Positions 23,656 through 34,783 of a stretch of DNA of 64,000 nucleotides are shown here, one piece after another; positions within the stretch are counted from its first letter, which is position 1, and each line of letters starts with the position of its first letter. Origin of the DNA: Macrosoma leucophasiata. Taxonomy: Eukaryota; Arthropoda; Insecta; Lepidoptera; Hedylidae. Both the position numbers and the translations under genes were made by a program. The notes below the pieces were generated by a model that was not told the DNA's origin, did no database searches, and saw only the letters and a list, made by a program, of their open reading frames with translations. The stretch lies in contig JAWQUS010000004.1 of the NCBI GenBank assembly GCA_036365455.1, positions 7,261,501 to 7,325,500 on the forward strand, written 5' to 3'.

Positions 23656-23924
23656 GGTGGTAGAGCTCCAGGGGAAGGCACCACCGCATTACCTAATATA
23701 CTCACCACGATATGGTAATGTTCAGCACTATCGTGTTCCGGTCAGGTGATAATGTATGGCTTTGTAATTTCCGGCACAGAGGAACAACACTTTAGGCCCC
23801 AGGATTGGTAACGCATCTGCATTTTGACCTTGGTCTTTGTGTAGGTGTCTATAGGCTGCAGTCATCATTTAACATCAATGTGAACTGCATGGTTGATTGC
23901 CACTTCCAGTACATTAAAAAAAAC
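23656..23924 (+). mobile_element. SINE-A copy
   Basis: 'ggtggtagagctccagggga', 'ggcaccaccgcattacctaa', 'gtgttccggtcaggtgataa', ending gtacattaaaaaaa. Lacks about 20 bases near its 5' end. Confidence 0.85.
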
Positions 23925-23987
23925 CAAGGAGACTACTTATTGCAATTGTCAATCATAATCCAATAGGAATAATTGAAAACGGTAATT

Positions 23988-24120
23988 AACATATGCTCAT
24001 ACATCCCATAAAGTTTGATCGCATTCCTCCGCCACGCGGCTGCTAACCGTTACAAAGGTAGTCTTTAGAAAAAATCGAACACACGGACTGATAAGTGACG
24101 TAACGTATCGTGACTCGAGA
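23988..24120 (+). repeat. Direct duplication, copy 2 (empty site)
   Basis: 'cataaagtttgatcgcattc', 'gccacgcggctgctaaccgt', 'tacaaaggtagtcttt', 'ggactgataagtgacgtaac'. Parallel to copy 1 at a spacing of about 720 bases. Confidence 0.8.
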
Positions 24121-25074
24121 GCGTGACTCTCCTGACCGAACTGTCTTAAAATCCGAAGGTACCTCGGCTCTCGACCTATGATCGTTTGTAATGCGTTTTA
24201 TTGCATGTTAAACTGTTTTTTGTGGGTTTCGTAAAAAGAGTGATGTCTCTTTCTTTTTTATTCGCTTGTAGTGTTGGACAACATGCGATTAGTAAGTACG
24301 AGTCTTTTCTGTGATGTTTGAAAATATGGAAACTAACCTACTTTGATCTTATGTCGCTTGCAATAGGTATATTTTATTGCTAATGTCATTATAAGTTTAT
24401 TTCTGTGTAAGCTATTAAGACAAATTTATTTTTGCATTCGGTAGTAGAACTTGTATAAATGTAACATCTCCAATGTAAGTGCTACATGCACCTACAATTT
24501 TTTTCAAATTCAATATCTTAACCACCAACCATATTTTATTATTTTTTGGTTTCTATACTCCTTAAACATATAAATAAAACCACAGAGCACACATGATCAG
24601 AGACACAACAACATTAAAGGTGGACACTTAGCTGGAATCTGGAATAATAAAACAACAGAAAATTTAATACTCAATCATTTGCGATTGAAACTAAAACCAC
24701 ACTAGATCGTAGGAACATTAATATTACACATAAAACCTAACGCCTTTCACAAGTTAGATATTAAACCAACCATAAACCTTAGATACGAAAGTAAGTACTA
24801 AACTGTATTTCACGCATTTAACTGTTAAACAAGCTAATCATGTTCATAGTTTATGTTTATTAAATGTAAGACATTACTGCAACAATAAAGATACGACGTG
24901 GCTATTTCTCATTTCTATATCAAAGCGTTACCAGTTGTCAAAAACGTTGATTCAATTGCAACGGTTGACATCTTAATAAAACCGACCAATGTAAGTAGAT
25001 ACCTGTGAGCCAATGAACTGTGAATAAGTCCTCAGAAATGAGAGTTGTGTATTGGCAATATAGATGTCAAGTTG

Positions 25075-25290
25075 AGTGGTCAAACGGCACGCGCTCGGGT
25101 CAGCAGTAGTCACGAGCCGAGTGTTATCTAGAAAGTTCATTGTTAACTCCTGACTGGACTCGTTGATGATGGATATGAAGTTAGGCGCAGATAAGTCACG
25201 ATCGATTGCCCCTAATGTCATATCTACTCAATTAAAAGCTATATTAGGAGCGTGGTATAAGTAATAAGCGTTGTAGTTTAATTAGGGACG
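25075..25290 (+). repeat. Diverged direct duplication, copy 1
   Basis: Shares with 26170-26360: 'gaaagttcattgtta', 'ctgact', 'tcacgatcgat', 'tgtcatatctac', 'caattaaaag', 'gtggta'. Not related to any transposon recognised here. Confidence 0.7.
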
Positions 25291-26169
25291 TTGCGGTGCA
25301 AATAATTCCAAAGACCGTAACATTTGATAGAAGCTACTGCGAAATAATAACATTCTATTATCACATTTACCACCACCTAGATGCGTGGACAAAAAACTAG
25401 AGATTACATAGTAGATGCATTGCTATAAGATGATGTAAGCTCTTTTGTCTCTGTGGCACAAACTGTTGGAACAAAAATGCGCTGAACGCACGTACTCCAC
25501 CACGAACGCCATAGAATATATCTGTGTCGTTCATGGTGCGCTTGCGATTGTTAAAAGTCTGATTAATTTTGTGAACTTTACAGACATCAGCCTGTTATTT
25601 CCATCCAAATAATAGCAACGTTTACTGGTCCATTACGGCTAGATCTTCATGTAACCAAGAAATTTACTTACCATCAATCTTTTAAATATACGAGTATTTC
25701 ACTTATATTAAACCTTCAAGGAACGTAAAGCCGACGTCTAGACAACAGAAAATCAGTAAAAGCTTTGAAAAATTATTTTGGGAACCTAGAGAACATTAAG
25801 CGATGTCTACAATATTTTACCCGTCCGGAATAAAAGGATTAAAATAAATTAATTAAAGTTAAAAGTATGAAGGGCTTACAGGAAAGACTATTTTATTCCG
25901 TTGAGGTACAAATATTTTGAAAATTTCTTCAGAAAATTATTTTCAGAAAATCTTCTTTAGGTCCTCTAAAAAATATTTCGAAGCTGTTAAACATATAAAA
26001 TCCTCCAATTGTTAAACCTTCGTCTCTCATTCGCAAACTTCCCCATATTTTATGTACTAATCAGAACCAAAAAAATCTCCACCTAACTTCAAATATTCCA
26101 CAGCTATGGATATTAAGTTATTCAGAAGTAATATTTTATATCACTAGTTGTTACAGATGACGACAAATC

Positions 26170-26360
26170 AAGTAGTCAAATGGCAAACGCTGTCAGAGAC
26201 AGTTACTGGAAAGTTCATTGTTATCCTCTGACTCTTTAATTATGGATACTAAGCTAGAGGCAAATAAATCACGATCGATCGCCTCTACTGTCATATCTAC
26301 ACAATTAAAAGTCGGATTAGGGGTGTGGTACAAGTGACAAGAGTCAGTTTAATTGTGGAA
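26170..26360 (+). repeat. Diverged direct duplication, copy 2
   Basis: Same block order as 25075-25290, about 1.1 kb away: 'gtcaaatggcaaacgct', 'ggaaagttcattgttatcct', 'aatcacgatcgatcgcc', 'ctgtcatatctacacaatta'. Confidence 0.7.
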
Positions 26361-26374
26361 TCAGTATTCTAGTC

Positions 26375-26645
26375 TAAGCAGACCATAACGCGGGGTTGTG
26401 TGTTCGATCACGGGAACGAGGGGTAAATGCGATTAGTTTTTCGATTTTCGGAAGTTACCAAACACTCCGAGGAACGCAATAGTATTGCGTTCCTCGGAGT
26501 TTGGTAATATACCCGGAGATGTGAATAGGCTAATTAGTTATTACCTATTACATAAAGAGCAAAACCTAACTGGCGAATCGTGGATGTTGTATGTGGGGAT
26601 ATAGACGTAAGGCGTGAAGTTAGGTTGTTTAATTATGAAATGCTG
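26375..26645 (+). mobile_element. Decayed SINE-T with perfect snap-back
   Basis: 'gttcgatcacggga' (B box), 'ttggtaatatacccggagat', 'aactggcgaatcgtggatgt' and 'ggcgtgaagttagg' follow SINE-T. At 26455-26507 'actccgaggaacgcaata' is mirrored around a single G. Confidence 0.65.
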
Positions 26646-26973
26646 AATCTCCAAATATTCATGTTTGACATCATGCTTTAAATTGTCAACTTTGAAGCAA
26701 TTTCTGCAAGTTTTGGTCAACAATAATTATAATATTTGAGTAAGGGAATGGGTACGAATCGCAAGGCAGGAAGTACCTATTTAGGTTTTCTTACGTACTT
26801 ATCATAATTACGGTAGCATAGATATTATATTAATGCATTAAATTAGCTATAATGTATGACTGTATAATTTCTGGCATGGATTCAAATCATTTTATATTAA
26901 AGAAAAATAGAAAGAAAAATTTCACTTCAGCCGGGACGTGACGTGACTTTCCATATTTCTTTAATATGTATTA

Positions 26974-27235
26974 TCTATATATATAAAAATCAATTGCTGT
27001 TCGTTAGTCTCGCTAAAACTCGAGAACGGCTGGACCGATTTGGCAAATTTTGGTTTTGAATTATTTTTGGACGTCCAGGAAAGATTTAAAATGTAAGAAA
27101 ATATGAAGAAATTGAAGGGAAATAGTGAAAACCACAATTTCTTTAAATATAATACAAAAAGTCCGTATCTAATCTATGAAACCTTTGACACATTATTTCA
27201 TTCGGAGGCAATACGAAGTTTGCCGAGTCTGCTAG
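26974..27235 (+). mobile_element. Complete non-autonomous Helitron-like element H1 (262 bp)
   Basis: Begins TCTATATATATAAAAATCAA after an A and ends CTAG before a T. This is the TC...CTRR, A|T-insertion pattern of Helitrons. A short hairpin (GGCAA...TTGCC) sits a few bases before CTAG. The interior has 'cgctaaaactcgagaacggc' and 'gacacattatttcattcgga'. No Rep/helicase is encoded. Four further copies or parts lie in the window. Confidence 0.75.
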
Positions 27236-27854
27236 TTATGTATATATTTTACTAGCATGTGTTATTGCGAAAAACAATAAAAAAACAAATAATTTTAGTT
27301 CTCAGGAGTGGCAATTCATCTGCAACAGGAACATTCTTTAATTATTTAATTATGTATTGATGTGTATACATTTAATTTGCATTTTGTTCAACTCTCACTA
27401 TACCAGAGAAATACAGACGTTTTAATTTTTTATGTAAAGAACATATTTTTTTTAAGTGTGCACAAATATATATTACTATATTTCCACAGCATATCGTCCA
27501 GTAAAATAAAAGAACTGCTGGAGTCTGTCACTTGTGACATAACTGTACCAGTGCCGTATGTTTGGGCGTATCGGGTATTTGTTCGATACTATAATCCCAT
27601 GTTTCATATCCGGTTAATCTATAGTCATTACATTTAGTTACTATGTGGGCGTTACCATGTTGACGTAATGTTCATTTCGACTACTTAATCTTCGCGAGAA
27701 ATTGGTAACATGGTAACATCTACACTTATTTTTATACTAATATTGTAAAGCAAATGTTAGTTTTTTAGTCCATTTGCAGTCTTATATTAATTTACATTCC
27801 TATTTGAAAAAAAATTCTATTTCATTTTTAGAAAGACAGATTTTCAAACTTGAA

Positions 27855-28090
27855 TCCGCACCGACTCAAACTATGTGATATAATGGGTCACACAGTTTGA
27901 GTCGGCGCGGGTCCTTCATTGCGGGAAAAAGCAACCTTTCTGTGCATCCTTATACTATGTTTTTAACCGACTTCAAAAAGGAGGAAGTTCTCAATTCGCC
28001 TGTATGTTTTTTTTATGTGTATGTTACGCGATTTCTCCGGTGTTTGTGGGCCGATTTGCAAAATTATTTTTTTGTAAATTTTATTCAATT
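27855..28090 (+). mobile_element. Dispersed repeat with hairpin ('ccgacttcaaaaaggagg')
   Basis: 'ccgacttcaaaaaggaggaa' and 'gttctcaattcgcctgtatg' is a lepidopteran repeat I recognise in type. Before it, 'ccgactcaaactatgtga' pairs with 'tcacacagtttgagtcgg' (27862-27904). Confidence 0.5.
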
Positions 28091-28975
28091 CATTTGTCTG
28101 AGTTTTGTCTTTAAAATAACATAAGTTCATACTGAGCTTATACTTTTTAAAATTCATGACGATCACGATGAATTCCATTCGCGCTTCAATGTATCCCCGT
28201 TCTGTTATAATAATTGAATGTTATTTTCATCAATACAAAATCTTGACCTTACATTTTTGTTTTGAGTCAATTCTGATGATTCCTGATCCTTGTTTCACCC
28301 CGATTCTAATACTTATTCAATAAACTGTAGCATATTTTTTTCTATTTAAGAAAACAAGATTGCGTTATTCGACGCTAAGAAGAAGTCTTGATTAATATGT
28401 TATTTCAATGATCATCTATTGTTCTGTATATCTTCGTCAAATCCATAATCTCTATTTTGTAATGCGTTAGTGTCTACTAGTCAACAATGCAATCATTTAA
28501 ATCAAAATTCACAGTTTATATTTATACGTTGTCAACTAGATTAAGATTTTTTCGTAACAAGATTGCGTTATTCGACTGTACCTCTTGTTGATGGCCGTAT
28601 TCATAGTAAACGTTGTATAATTTTCAAAAGTATTTTATTATGAACCGACTACTTTTTATGGTTCGAAGGTGGCAAACAAGCATGCTTCAGGTCACATGGA
28701 TACGCATAACAACGCAACCCTAAAAACGCCTCATTTATGTGTGCATGTTACCCAAAATTTGCCAATTATGACTCAACGTTAATAGGTGGTGATCCTATGA
28801 TTGGAAATATTCACAATTGAAAAATAATTTATCTACTAAAATCACATATTGTATTATATTGTAGAACACGTACCCAGCGTTCCCAACCTCAAACGTAATT
28901 CAAATTCGGATTCAAATTCAATGGACTTTTTATCTTATATTTTTATCTTGGAAATATTTATAGGTAAAAATTTTT

Positions 28976-29190
28976 CTGGTAGCAGTTCCAGTGTAGAAGC
29001 TAGAGCTAGATCCAAATGATGGTGTACATTTGTATTCTGGTTAGATGGTAATGTATGCCCCCGTAATAACGATCACAGAGACATCGCGTTTTTTTATGAA
29101 TATGTCTATATATACGATAGGCTTCAGTCATCACTTAACATCAATGTGAACTGCATACTTGTTTGCCATTTCTATTACATAAAAAAAACT
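28976..29190 (+). mobile_element. Decayed SINE-A copy
   Basis: 'ggtagcagttccagtgtaga', 'ggttagatggtaatgtatgc', 'cttcagtcatcacttaacat', ending tacataaaaaaa. Confidence 0.65.
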
Positions 29191-30439
29191 CCATAAAAAT
29201 ATGTATTATTTTTCTTAATTACATTACTCAAATCTAATCACTACAGAAGCCTACAAGCACTTTACCGGTTTTTAATTTTTTATTGAACAAACCTAAACAA
29301 TAAGTATGTATGGTATGTACCAACTTAAATATTACTTAGAAGCATGATTTTAAATTGCAAATATATCGGTATAGTATAGTTACCGATTCATATCACACTT
29401 ATAACGTAATCGGTAACGCAACATTATAAGTTATTTACTTATACATGTAACTGGTTGTCAGCATCGAAAGTCTGACATACCTAATATCTAATATACCACG
29501 TTATCCGATACAGGTCGTAAACATCATAAATTCGCAACATATCAAATTTAAATCACTCAACGTATCCGATACTATTTTATTGTGCACTTAAACGATTTAT
29601 GGTTGAGAAACACTATGAATACCGAGTCAATACAATAAAATATATCGACCAAGGCCACAGAGCGATCGAAGATCTCAAGTGAGTGGTGAACTGTGAACTA
29701 TTGTGCTCTATTGTACTAGGGATGCTCGATTCTTTGAATCTTTTTTCATGGATCGTAATGAATCGTAAACCGTTTATGCAGAATCTGAATTGAACGCATA
29801 TGAATCGGTTTTTAAAATATCGAATCATTGTAGCTACGTTAATTAGATTGTTTTTACCAGCGAGAAATCGATGGTTTTTAGGGTTCCGTAGTAAACAAGG
29901 AACGGTGGGATCGTCTCGTCTCGACACCAGCTTTTACATAATTATGAAGAAAAATTTAGACATATCTATACAAGCCAATCAAGGCCTTCTTAAATTGTTT
30001 AATTTTTCATACTTTTCCTGTGTGAATTTATAGCAATTATTGCGTAGCAACATATTAATTACATATTTTGCAAGATATTTAATTAGTCAAATTGAAAACT
30101 ACTCTGTATCCATACAATTTTTTTTCAGACTTCGATTCGATCAAAATCGGTACAAATAACGAAAGTAAATTAAAAAACCGAATAGATTTTTAAATATCGA
30201 TTCAGACCGACCATCCTTACTTTGTAAGTAACCTATTGTTGTTAAAACCTTAAAGAATGTCAAAGCGGCCCGCCCACAGCTTTTGAGAAGTTTTCGATTC
30301 CGAATAGAGTATACAGAATAGTTTTAAGAAATGCTTATCTAATGTTCGACCTTCATCTGATTGCATAAGAATACTTTTTATGAAACTTTTGTTGTTGACT
30401 TCTTATTATGTAATGGAATCGGGTCGTTTTTACTAAACT

Positions 30440-30602
30440 ACTCGCCCTGTAATTTCCGACGCAAAGGCATAATATCTTAGGCATCAGGGTACCCTTCTGG
30501 TTATTATAATGTTAGAAATCTCGGATTTCATGTAGATTTTTAGAGGATACAATATCACTTACCATTATTGTATGCTTGTTTGCTACTTCATGACATCAAA
30601 AT
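30440..30602 (+). mobile_element. Decayed SINE-A copy
   Basis: 'cctgtaatttccgacgcaaa', 'ggcataatatcttaggcatc', 'tgcttgtttgctacttcatg'. Only the 3' half is recognisable. Confidence 0.5.
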
Positions 30603-30613
30603 AGATTCACTTA

Positions 30614-30905
30614 TTTTTTTTTTTATATGTTTTAAAAGTGGCAAACAAGCATACAGTTCACATTGATGTTAAGTGATGACTGCAGCCTATAGACACCCAC
30701 ACAATGACCAGAGATAAAAATGTAGATGCGTTACCACTCCTGAGGCCTAAGGTGTAATAGCTCTGTGCCGGAAATTACAGGGCCGTACATTACCACCTGA
30801 CCGGAACACGATAGTGCTGAACACTACCATTTAGCGGCAAGTATATTAGGTAATGCGGTGGTGCCTACGCCCGCAAGCTTCGTCACTGGAGCTCTACCAC
30901 CAGTA
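30614..30905 (-). mobile_element. SINE-A copy, minus strand, near full length
   Basis: Starts at a T-run, then 'agtggcaaacaagcatacag', 'ttacagggccgtacattacc', 'aacactaccatttagcggca', ending 'gagctctaccaccagt'. Confidence 0.9.
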
Positions 30906-30954
30906 AAAATTAGTATTTAAGTATTTAATATAAAACTATTTTTATCAGCCTTTC

Positions 30955-31260
30955 ACTGCCGTAGTAGCCTAGTTGTGGCAGGCCACTACTACTACGTTGG
31001 GATCCCGGGTTCAATTCTCGGGTCGGGGATATTAGAGATAACGGTGTTAAATCCTTTGACTCTGGTTCTATTGGGATTTTTCCATTTTCTGGAAGTGTCC
31101 CAGTACCTCGAAATTTGGTAATGTGCCCGGAGATGGCAATAGGCTCGCCCCCTGCTACATGGGCCAAAACGTAAACGTAATCGTGGGTGTTTGCATGTAT
31201 GATTGAATGCATACATTTACCTCTGCCTACCTCTTGGGGGATTAATAGGCGTGAAGTTAG
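30955..31260 (+). mobile_element. tRNA-derived SINE (SINE-T), plus strand
   Basis: Head 'actgccgtagtagcctagtt' (A-box-like TAGCCTAGTTG) and 'cccgggttcaattctcgg' (B box). Body: 'attgggatttttccattttc', 'tttggtaatgtgcccggaga', 'catgggccaaaacgtaa'. It ends 'aataggcgtgaagttagg'. Confidence 0.8.
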
Positions 31261-31681
31261 GTTAGTTATTAGTTAGTTATTTTTAAATTATAAATAAAAT
31301 AATAGATAATATGTATCTATAAACCTCATATAAACAAAGATCGAAATAGTAAATGAAATCATGTAGGTATTGCTAATTAAGGGTTTGCATTGCATCAACG
31401 GGTGCGATACGGGACTTCGAAAAGTGTAACACCGAATATCACATCAGATAATAATAATAATAACGTGACAACGAATCATTCTTTTTTCCTCTCTATATCT
31501 ACGTATAAAAACGCTGTTATTAATATTAACCTTATATTTATATGACTGTTAAAACAAAGATATTAAAAAAATATAAAAACTACAACCCAAAGAATCGGCC
31601 ATATGCGAGTCGCACGAATAAGGTTTCGTACAATCGAATATTTTAAGAATGGGTTTAATTAATTTATCTTTTTATTTTTAA

Positions 31682-31935
31682 CAAGCTGACCCGCAAACTT
31701 ATTATGCCTCAGAATGAAATAATGTGTCAATGGTTTGATAGATACGGACTATTTGTATGGGAAATAAAATTGTGGTTTTTACTGTTTTCCTTCAATTTCT
31801 TCATATTTTCTTACCTTTTAAACCTTTCCTGGACTTCCAAAAATAATTCAAAACCAAAATTAGCCAAATCGGTAAAGCCGTTTCTCAAGTTTTAGCGAGA
31901 CTAACGAACAGCAATTCATTTTTATATATATTTTT
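31682..31935 (-). mobile_element. Helitron-like element H1, minus strand
   Basis: 'gctgacccgcaaacttatta', 'tgcctcagaatgaaataatg', 'gcgagactaacgaacagcaa' and a T/A-rich end. The terminal CTAG is mutated. Confidence 0.65.
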
Positions 31936-32370
31936 TATTATCAAATCCGTACTGAGGCAAATTGACTTTATCAGACGGACTGACACACAGACGTGTGTGT
32001 GCTTGTGATCCTACAAGTGTGGAATTCCGTCGTTTTCTTTCTTCAGATACGGAACTCAAAGACAGATCGTTCCTCCAGCTAGGTCAAAGTCGAAGTCTAA
32101 CGATGCTGTCAATTACCTGTATGATGAATACGATCTTGTTAGGAAAAACGATGGCAACGCTGAACTGTCAGCAACTGCTAGATTAAGGCGGCCTACCGTC
32201 CCGGATTCTGCGGGACCGTCCCGTAATGGTGGATGTAATCCCACTTTGCAAAAATTAATGAAATAGTCCCGCAAAACGTTGGATGCGTCCCGCATGTCCC
32301 GCATTTGATGCATTGATGCCTATTTTTTATCTACATAATCACACCGTCACACACATACATAAAACACACA

Positions 32371-32398
32371 CGACACTACACCCACACACACACACACA
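32371..32398. repeat. (CA)n microsatellite
   Basis: 'acccacacacacacacacat', preceded by imperfect CACA-rich sequence from about 32340. Confidence 0.85.
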
Positions 32399-33032
32399 TG
32401 CAAACAACAGCGGAGCATCAACGTACAACACGCATTGTGTGAATTCGATTGAAAACTATGTAGTTAATGTGTATATGTAATCGCTTTGTTCCATTTTGCA
32501 TTTTTGTTAAAAAGTGTGACTCTAGTGATAAATTCTATTTTAAAATAAAAATAAATGACTTTTGTACGTAAGTTTTGTGTTTTTATAGAGTTTTGGTCAT
32601 ACTATATGGACAAAACTTCATACTTCGCATTCACCATACCCTATCTATCCACAAAAAGTCCCGCTTGCTATCATAAGAGAGTTGGTCGCCTTATACTAGA
32701 TGTGCGTTATGTTATTTATTCATATAACCAATCAAATGAATCTGAATACATAATATCAACCTTTAAAGCAAAATATGCTGAGTTTTCATCGTTTTTACTG
32801 TAACTTGTTATTGATATCGTCAAAATATTCTGCTGTTGGACTGTCTCAAATCCCTACTAGAAAGAAAAAAAAAAGAAAACATTTATTAGGCGCAGGACCC
32901 AAGACACAACAGAACATTGTTTAAAAAAATATAAAAAAAAACAAGTACACATAATGCACAGAGACAAGAAAAGATTAACAAATAAAGATTTAAAATGTGG
33001 TATACAAAAAAATAACCTACTTTAGTAATAAG

Positions 33033-33175
33033 TACTAATATTACAAATGTGAAAGTAAGTTTGTTTGTTTCACTGTCACGCGAAAACTACTTAATTACAT
33101 ATTCTTGGAGTTATCAAAAGTAATATAGGATAGGATTTTTTAAATGTGAGCGAAGCCGCTGGTAAAAGCTAGTAT
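33033..33175 (+). mobile_element. Helitron-like short element
   Basis: Starts 'actaatattacaaatgtgaa', then 'agtttgtttgtttcactgtc', ending 'gcgaagccgctggtaaaagctag' before T (read as two pieces). This is a common CTAG-type end. Confidence 0.55.
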
Positions 33176-33227
33176 TACGTATAAAGGTTTAATTGTACTC
33201 ATATTAGGTCCGCTTCTGCATGATGCA

Positions 33228-33440
33228 AGGTTTTGGCCCATGTAACAGAAGATGAGCCTGTTGACATCTCCGGGCACATTACCAAACTTCGAGGTACTGG
33301 AAAATTTCCAGAAAATGGAAAAATCCCAATAGAACCAGAGATAAAGGACTTAACACCATTGTCTCTGATAACCCTCTACCCGAACCCAGGACCTCAGCGT
33401 AGTAGTAGTGGCCTGCTACCACTAGGCTACCGAGGCAGTT
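33228..33440 (-). mobile_element. SINE-T, minus strand, 3'-truncated, 45 bp before exon 2
   Basis: 'ttggcccatgtaacagaaga', 'tccgggcacattaccaaact', 'aaaatcccaatagaaccaga', and the head 'gcctgctaccactaggctac' then cgaggcagtt. The tRNA-like head faces the exon 2 acceptor. Confidence 0.8.
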
Positions 33441-33484
33441 AATACATAAATAGAATGCCCGCTAAAACAGTTTTTTCTCTCTAG

Positions 33485-33669
33485 GTGGTCCTAGTCCGAG
33501 GTCACTACGTATCCTACTTACCACTGTGCAGTCGAAATGAGCCGGTGTTCCTGGCTGCCTGCACCCCCCTGGCAATGCCTGAAACCCGCGAGTGCGTTGT
33601 ACATGGAGCCACTAATGTGTTTACCACCGTGCATGCTATGGACATGAAGATACTGCACATTGATACTAA
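33485..33669 (+). CDS. dys: bHLH-PAS factor (dysfusion-like), internal exon: end of PAS-A and PAS-A/B linker
   Basis: Exon of 61 codons plus two bases. The acceptor is ttttttctctctag|GTGG and the donor ACT AA|GTAAGT. It opens VVLVRGHYVSYLPLCSRNEP, continues with VFLAACTPLAMPETREC, then NVFTTVHAMDMKILHIDT. The 'HIDT' end is the first strand of PAS-B. The phase-0 start joins exactly to the FGDQK end of the previous exon, so 'GDQKVVLVRGHY' is continuous. I place the donor at AA|GTAAGT because it is a consensus site and the two left-over bases complete an Asn codon with the first base of the next exon. Reading on through the AAG would hit TAA at once. A tRNA-derived SINE ends 45 bases upstream of the acceptor. 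Codon use (many C/G third positions) contrasts with the AT-rich intron. Confidence 0.9.
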
Positions 33670-34142
33670 GTAAGTCGTATCGTGCCCATTTATAATTATA
33701 TAAGTAAGTCATATACTGCATATTGATACTAAGCTACATACTGCACGTTAGTACTAAGTCACATCATATCGTCCATAGGTTTTTATGTACCAACGCGCCC
33801 ATACCAAGATGACTGGAGACCGACAAGTGTTGTAAACGGTGACACTAACACCGTGCTATGAACACCTACTATGGACATAAAGCATCAACATACTGTCTCT
33901 GATTTGTGCCCTATAGACGTGTACAGTCAAAGCTACTAGCCATTTATCCAAATTTTATAAAGCATAGCGTTTATGACCACCGCATAATGTGCGATTGTGA
34001 AGAATCCATTGGTACGAAAGTTGCCACTCCATTTTGAGGTGTAACATTTATAGACCTGTGCTTTAACTGATCATTTCTTTCTAAAAATAAATTCCAAAAT
34101 AATTAAAAACGCTTGTTCATATATCTAAAAATAAACTCTGTA

Positions 34143-34355
34143 CAGTACGCAGCATGAAATATAGCACATCGAGCCTACGAAAGAGACAGTCGGCTAGTTT
34201 CGACTTCGTAGAGCGTTATCTCTGTCGACACTGGTGTATCCGGTATGTGCAAACGAAACATAGGTAAGGTGCGTAAGAGATAACGCTCTACAGACCCGAA
34301 ATAAGCCGAAGGCGCCTTCCTAGGGTCGACGTGCAATATTTCTTGAATACTACTG
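34143..34355. mobile_element. Tc1/mariner-type MITE, second copy
   Basis: Begins CAGTACGCAGCATGAAATAT after TA. 'cacatcgagcctacgaaaga' and 'cttcctagggtcgacgtgca' are the inverted ends. The right terminus merges with the ACTG start of the adjoining SINE-A. Confidence 0.65.
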
Positions 34356-34783
34356 GTGGTAGAGCTATGACGGAGCTCGCGGGCGTAGGCACCACCGCAT
34401 TACCTAATAAACTTGCCGCTAAATGGTAGTGTTCAGCACTATCGTATTCCGGTCAGGTGGATGTACGGCCTAGTGATGCAGCAAAAATATTATTAAGTAT
34501 TATATCATTACATAAATAAGTGTCTTTCTCAATGAATAAGTGTATTATATTGTAGATTAGGTTATGATGGGGCTGACATATCCTCCAGTAAACAAAAGCC
34601 TCCAAATAAATTAGGATAAAAAAAAAAAAAAAAATGTACGGTCCTGAAATTTTTGGCACTGACGCATAACACCTTAGGTCTCAGAAGTGGTAACGCACCT
34701 GCATTTTGACCCTATAGCCTGCAGTCATCGCTTAACATCAATGTAAGCTGCATGCTTGTTTGCCACTTTCATGACATAAAATA
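34351..34783 (+). mobile_element. SINE-A copy split by a poly(A) insertion
   Basis: 5' part 34351-34469 (tactggtggtagagctatga ... gtcaggtggatgtacggcc). The 3' part 34635-34783 restarts with 'tgtacggtcctgaaattttt' and runs to 'catgacataaaataa'. The repeated TGTACGGYCC on both sides marks the target duplication of the insert. Confidence 0.8.
34470..34634 (+). mobile_element. Retroposed insert of unknown source with A16 tail
   Basis: 165 bases starting 'tagtgatgcagcaaaaatat' and ending 'ataaattaggat' plus 16 or so A. It is bounded by a ~10 bp target duplication, which is the mark of target-primed insertion. No A/B boxes are seen. It may be a 5'-truncated LINE or mRNA copy. Confidence 0.65.

Larger units (their letters stand above)
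2027..33484 (+). other. Intron of the dysfusion-like gene (31.5 kb)
   Basis: Bounded by GTAAGG and a pyrimidine-rich ctctctag acceptor. It carries no second gene that I can support. Open reading frames inside are short and fall in repeats or random AT-rich sequence. Repeats are listed separately. Stretches without a recognised repeat, where I see only AT-rich intron, include 399-780, 2490-2990, 3640-4080, 7110-7630, 8600-8890, 11170-11820, 12400-13400, 14260-15130, 19680-20660, 20760-21720, 22000-22750, 24130-25070, 25300-26160, 28100-28650, 29200-30430, 31270-31680 and 32480-33030. Confidence 0.85.
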
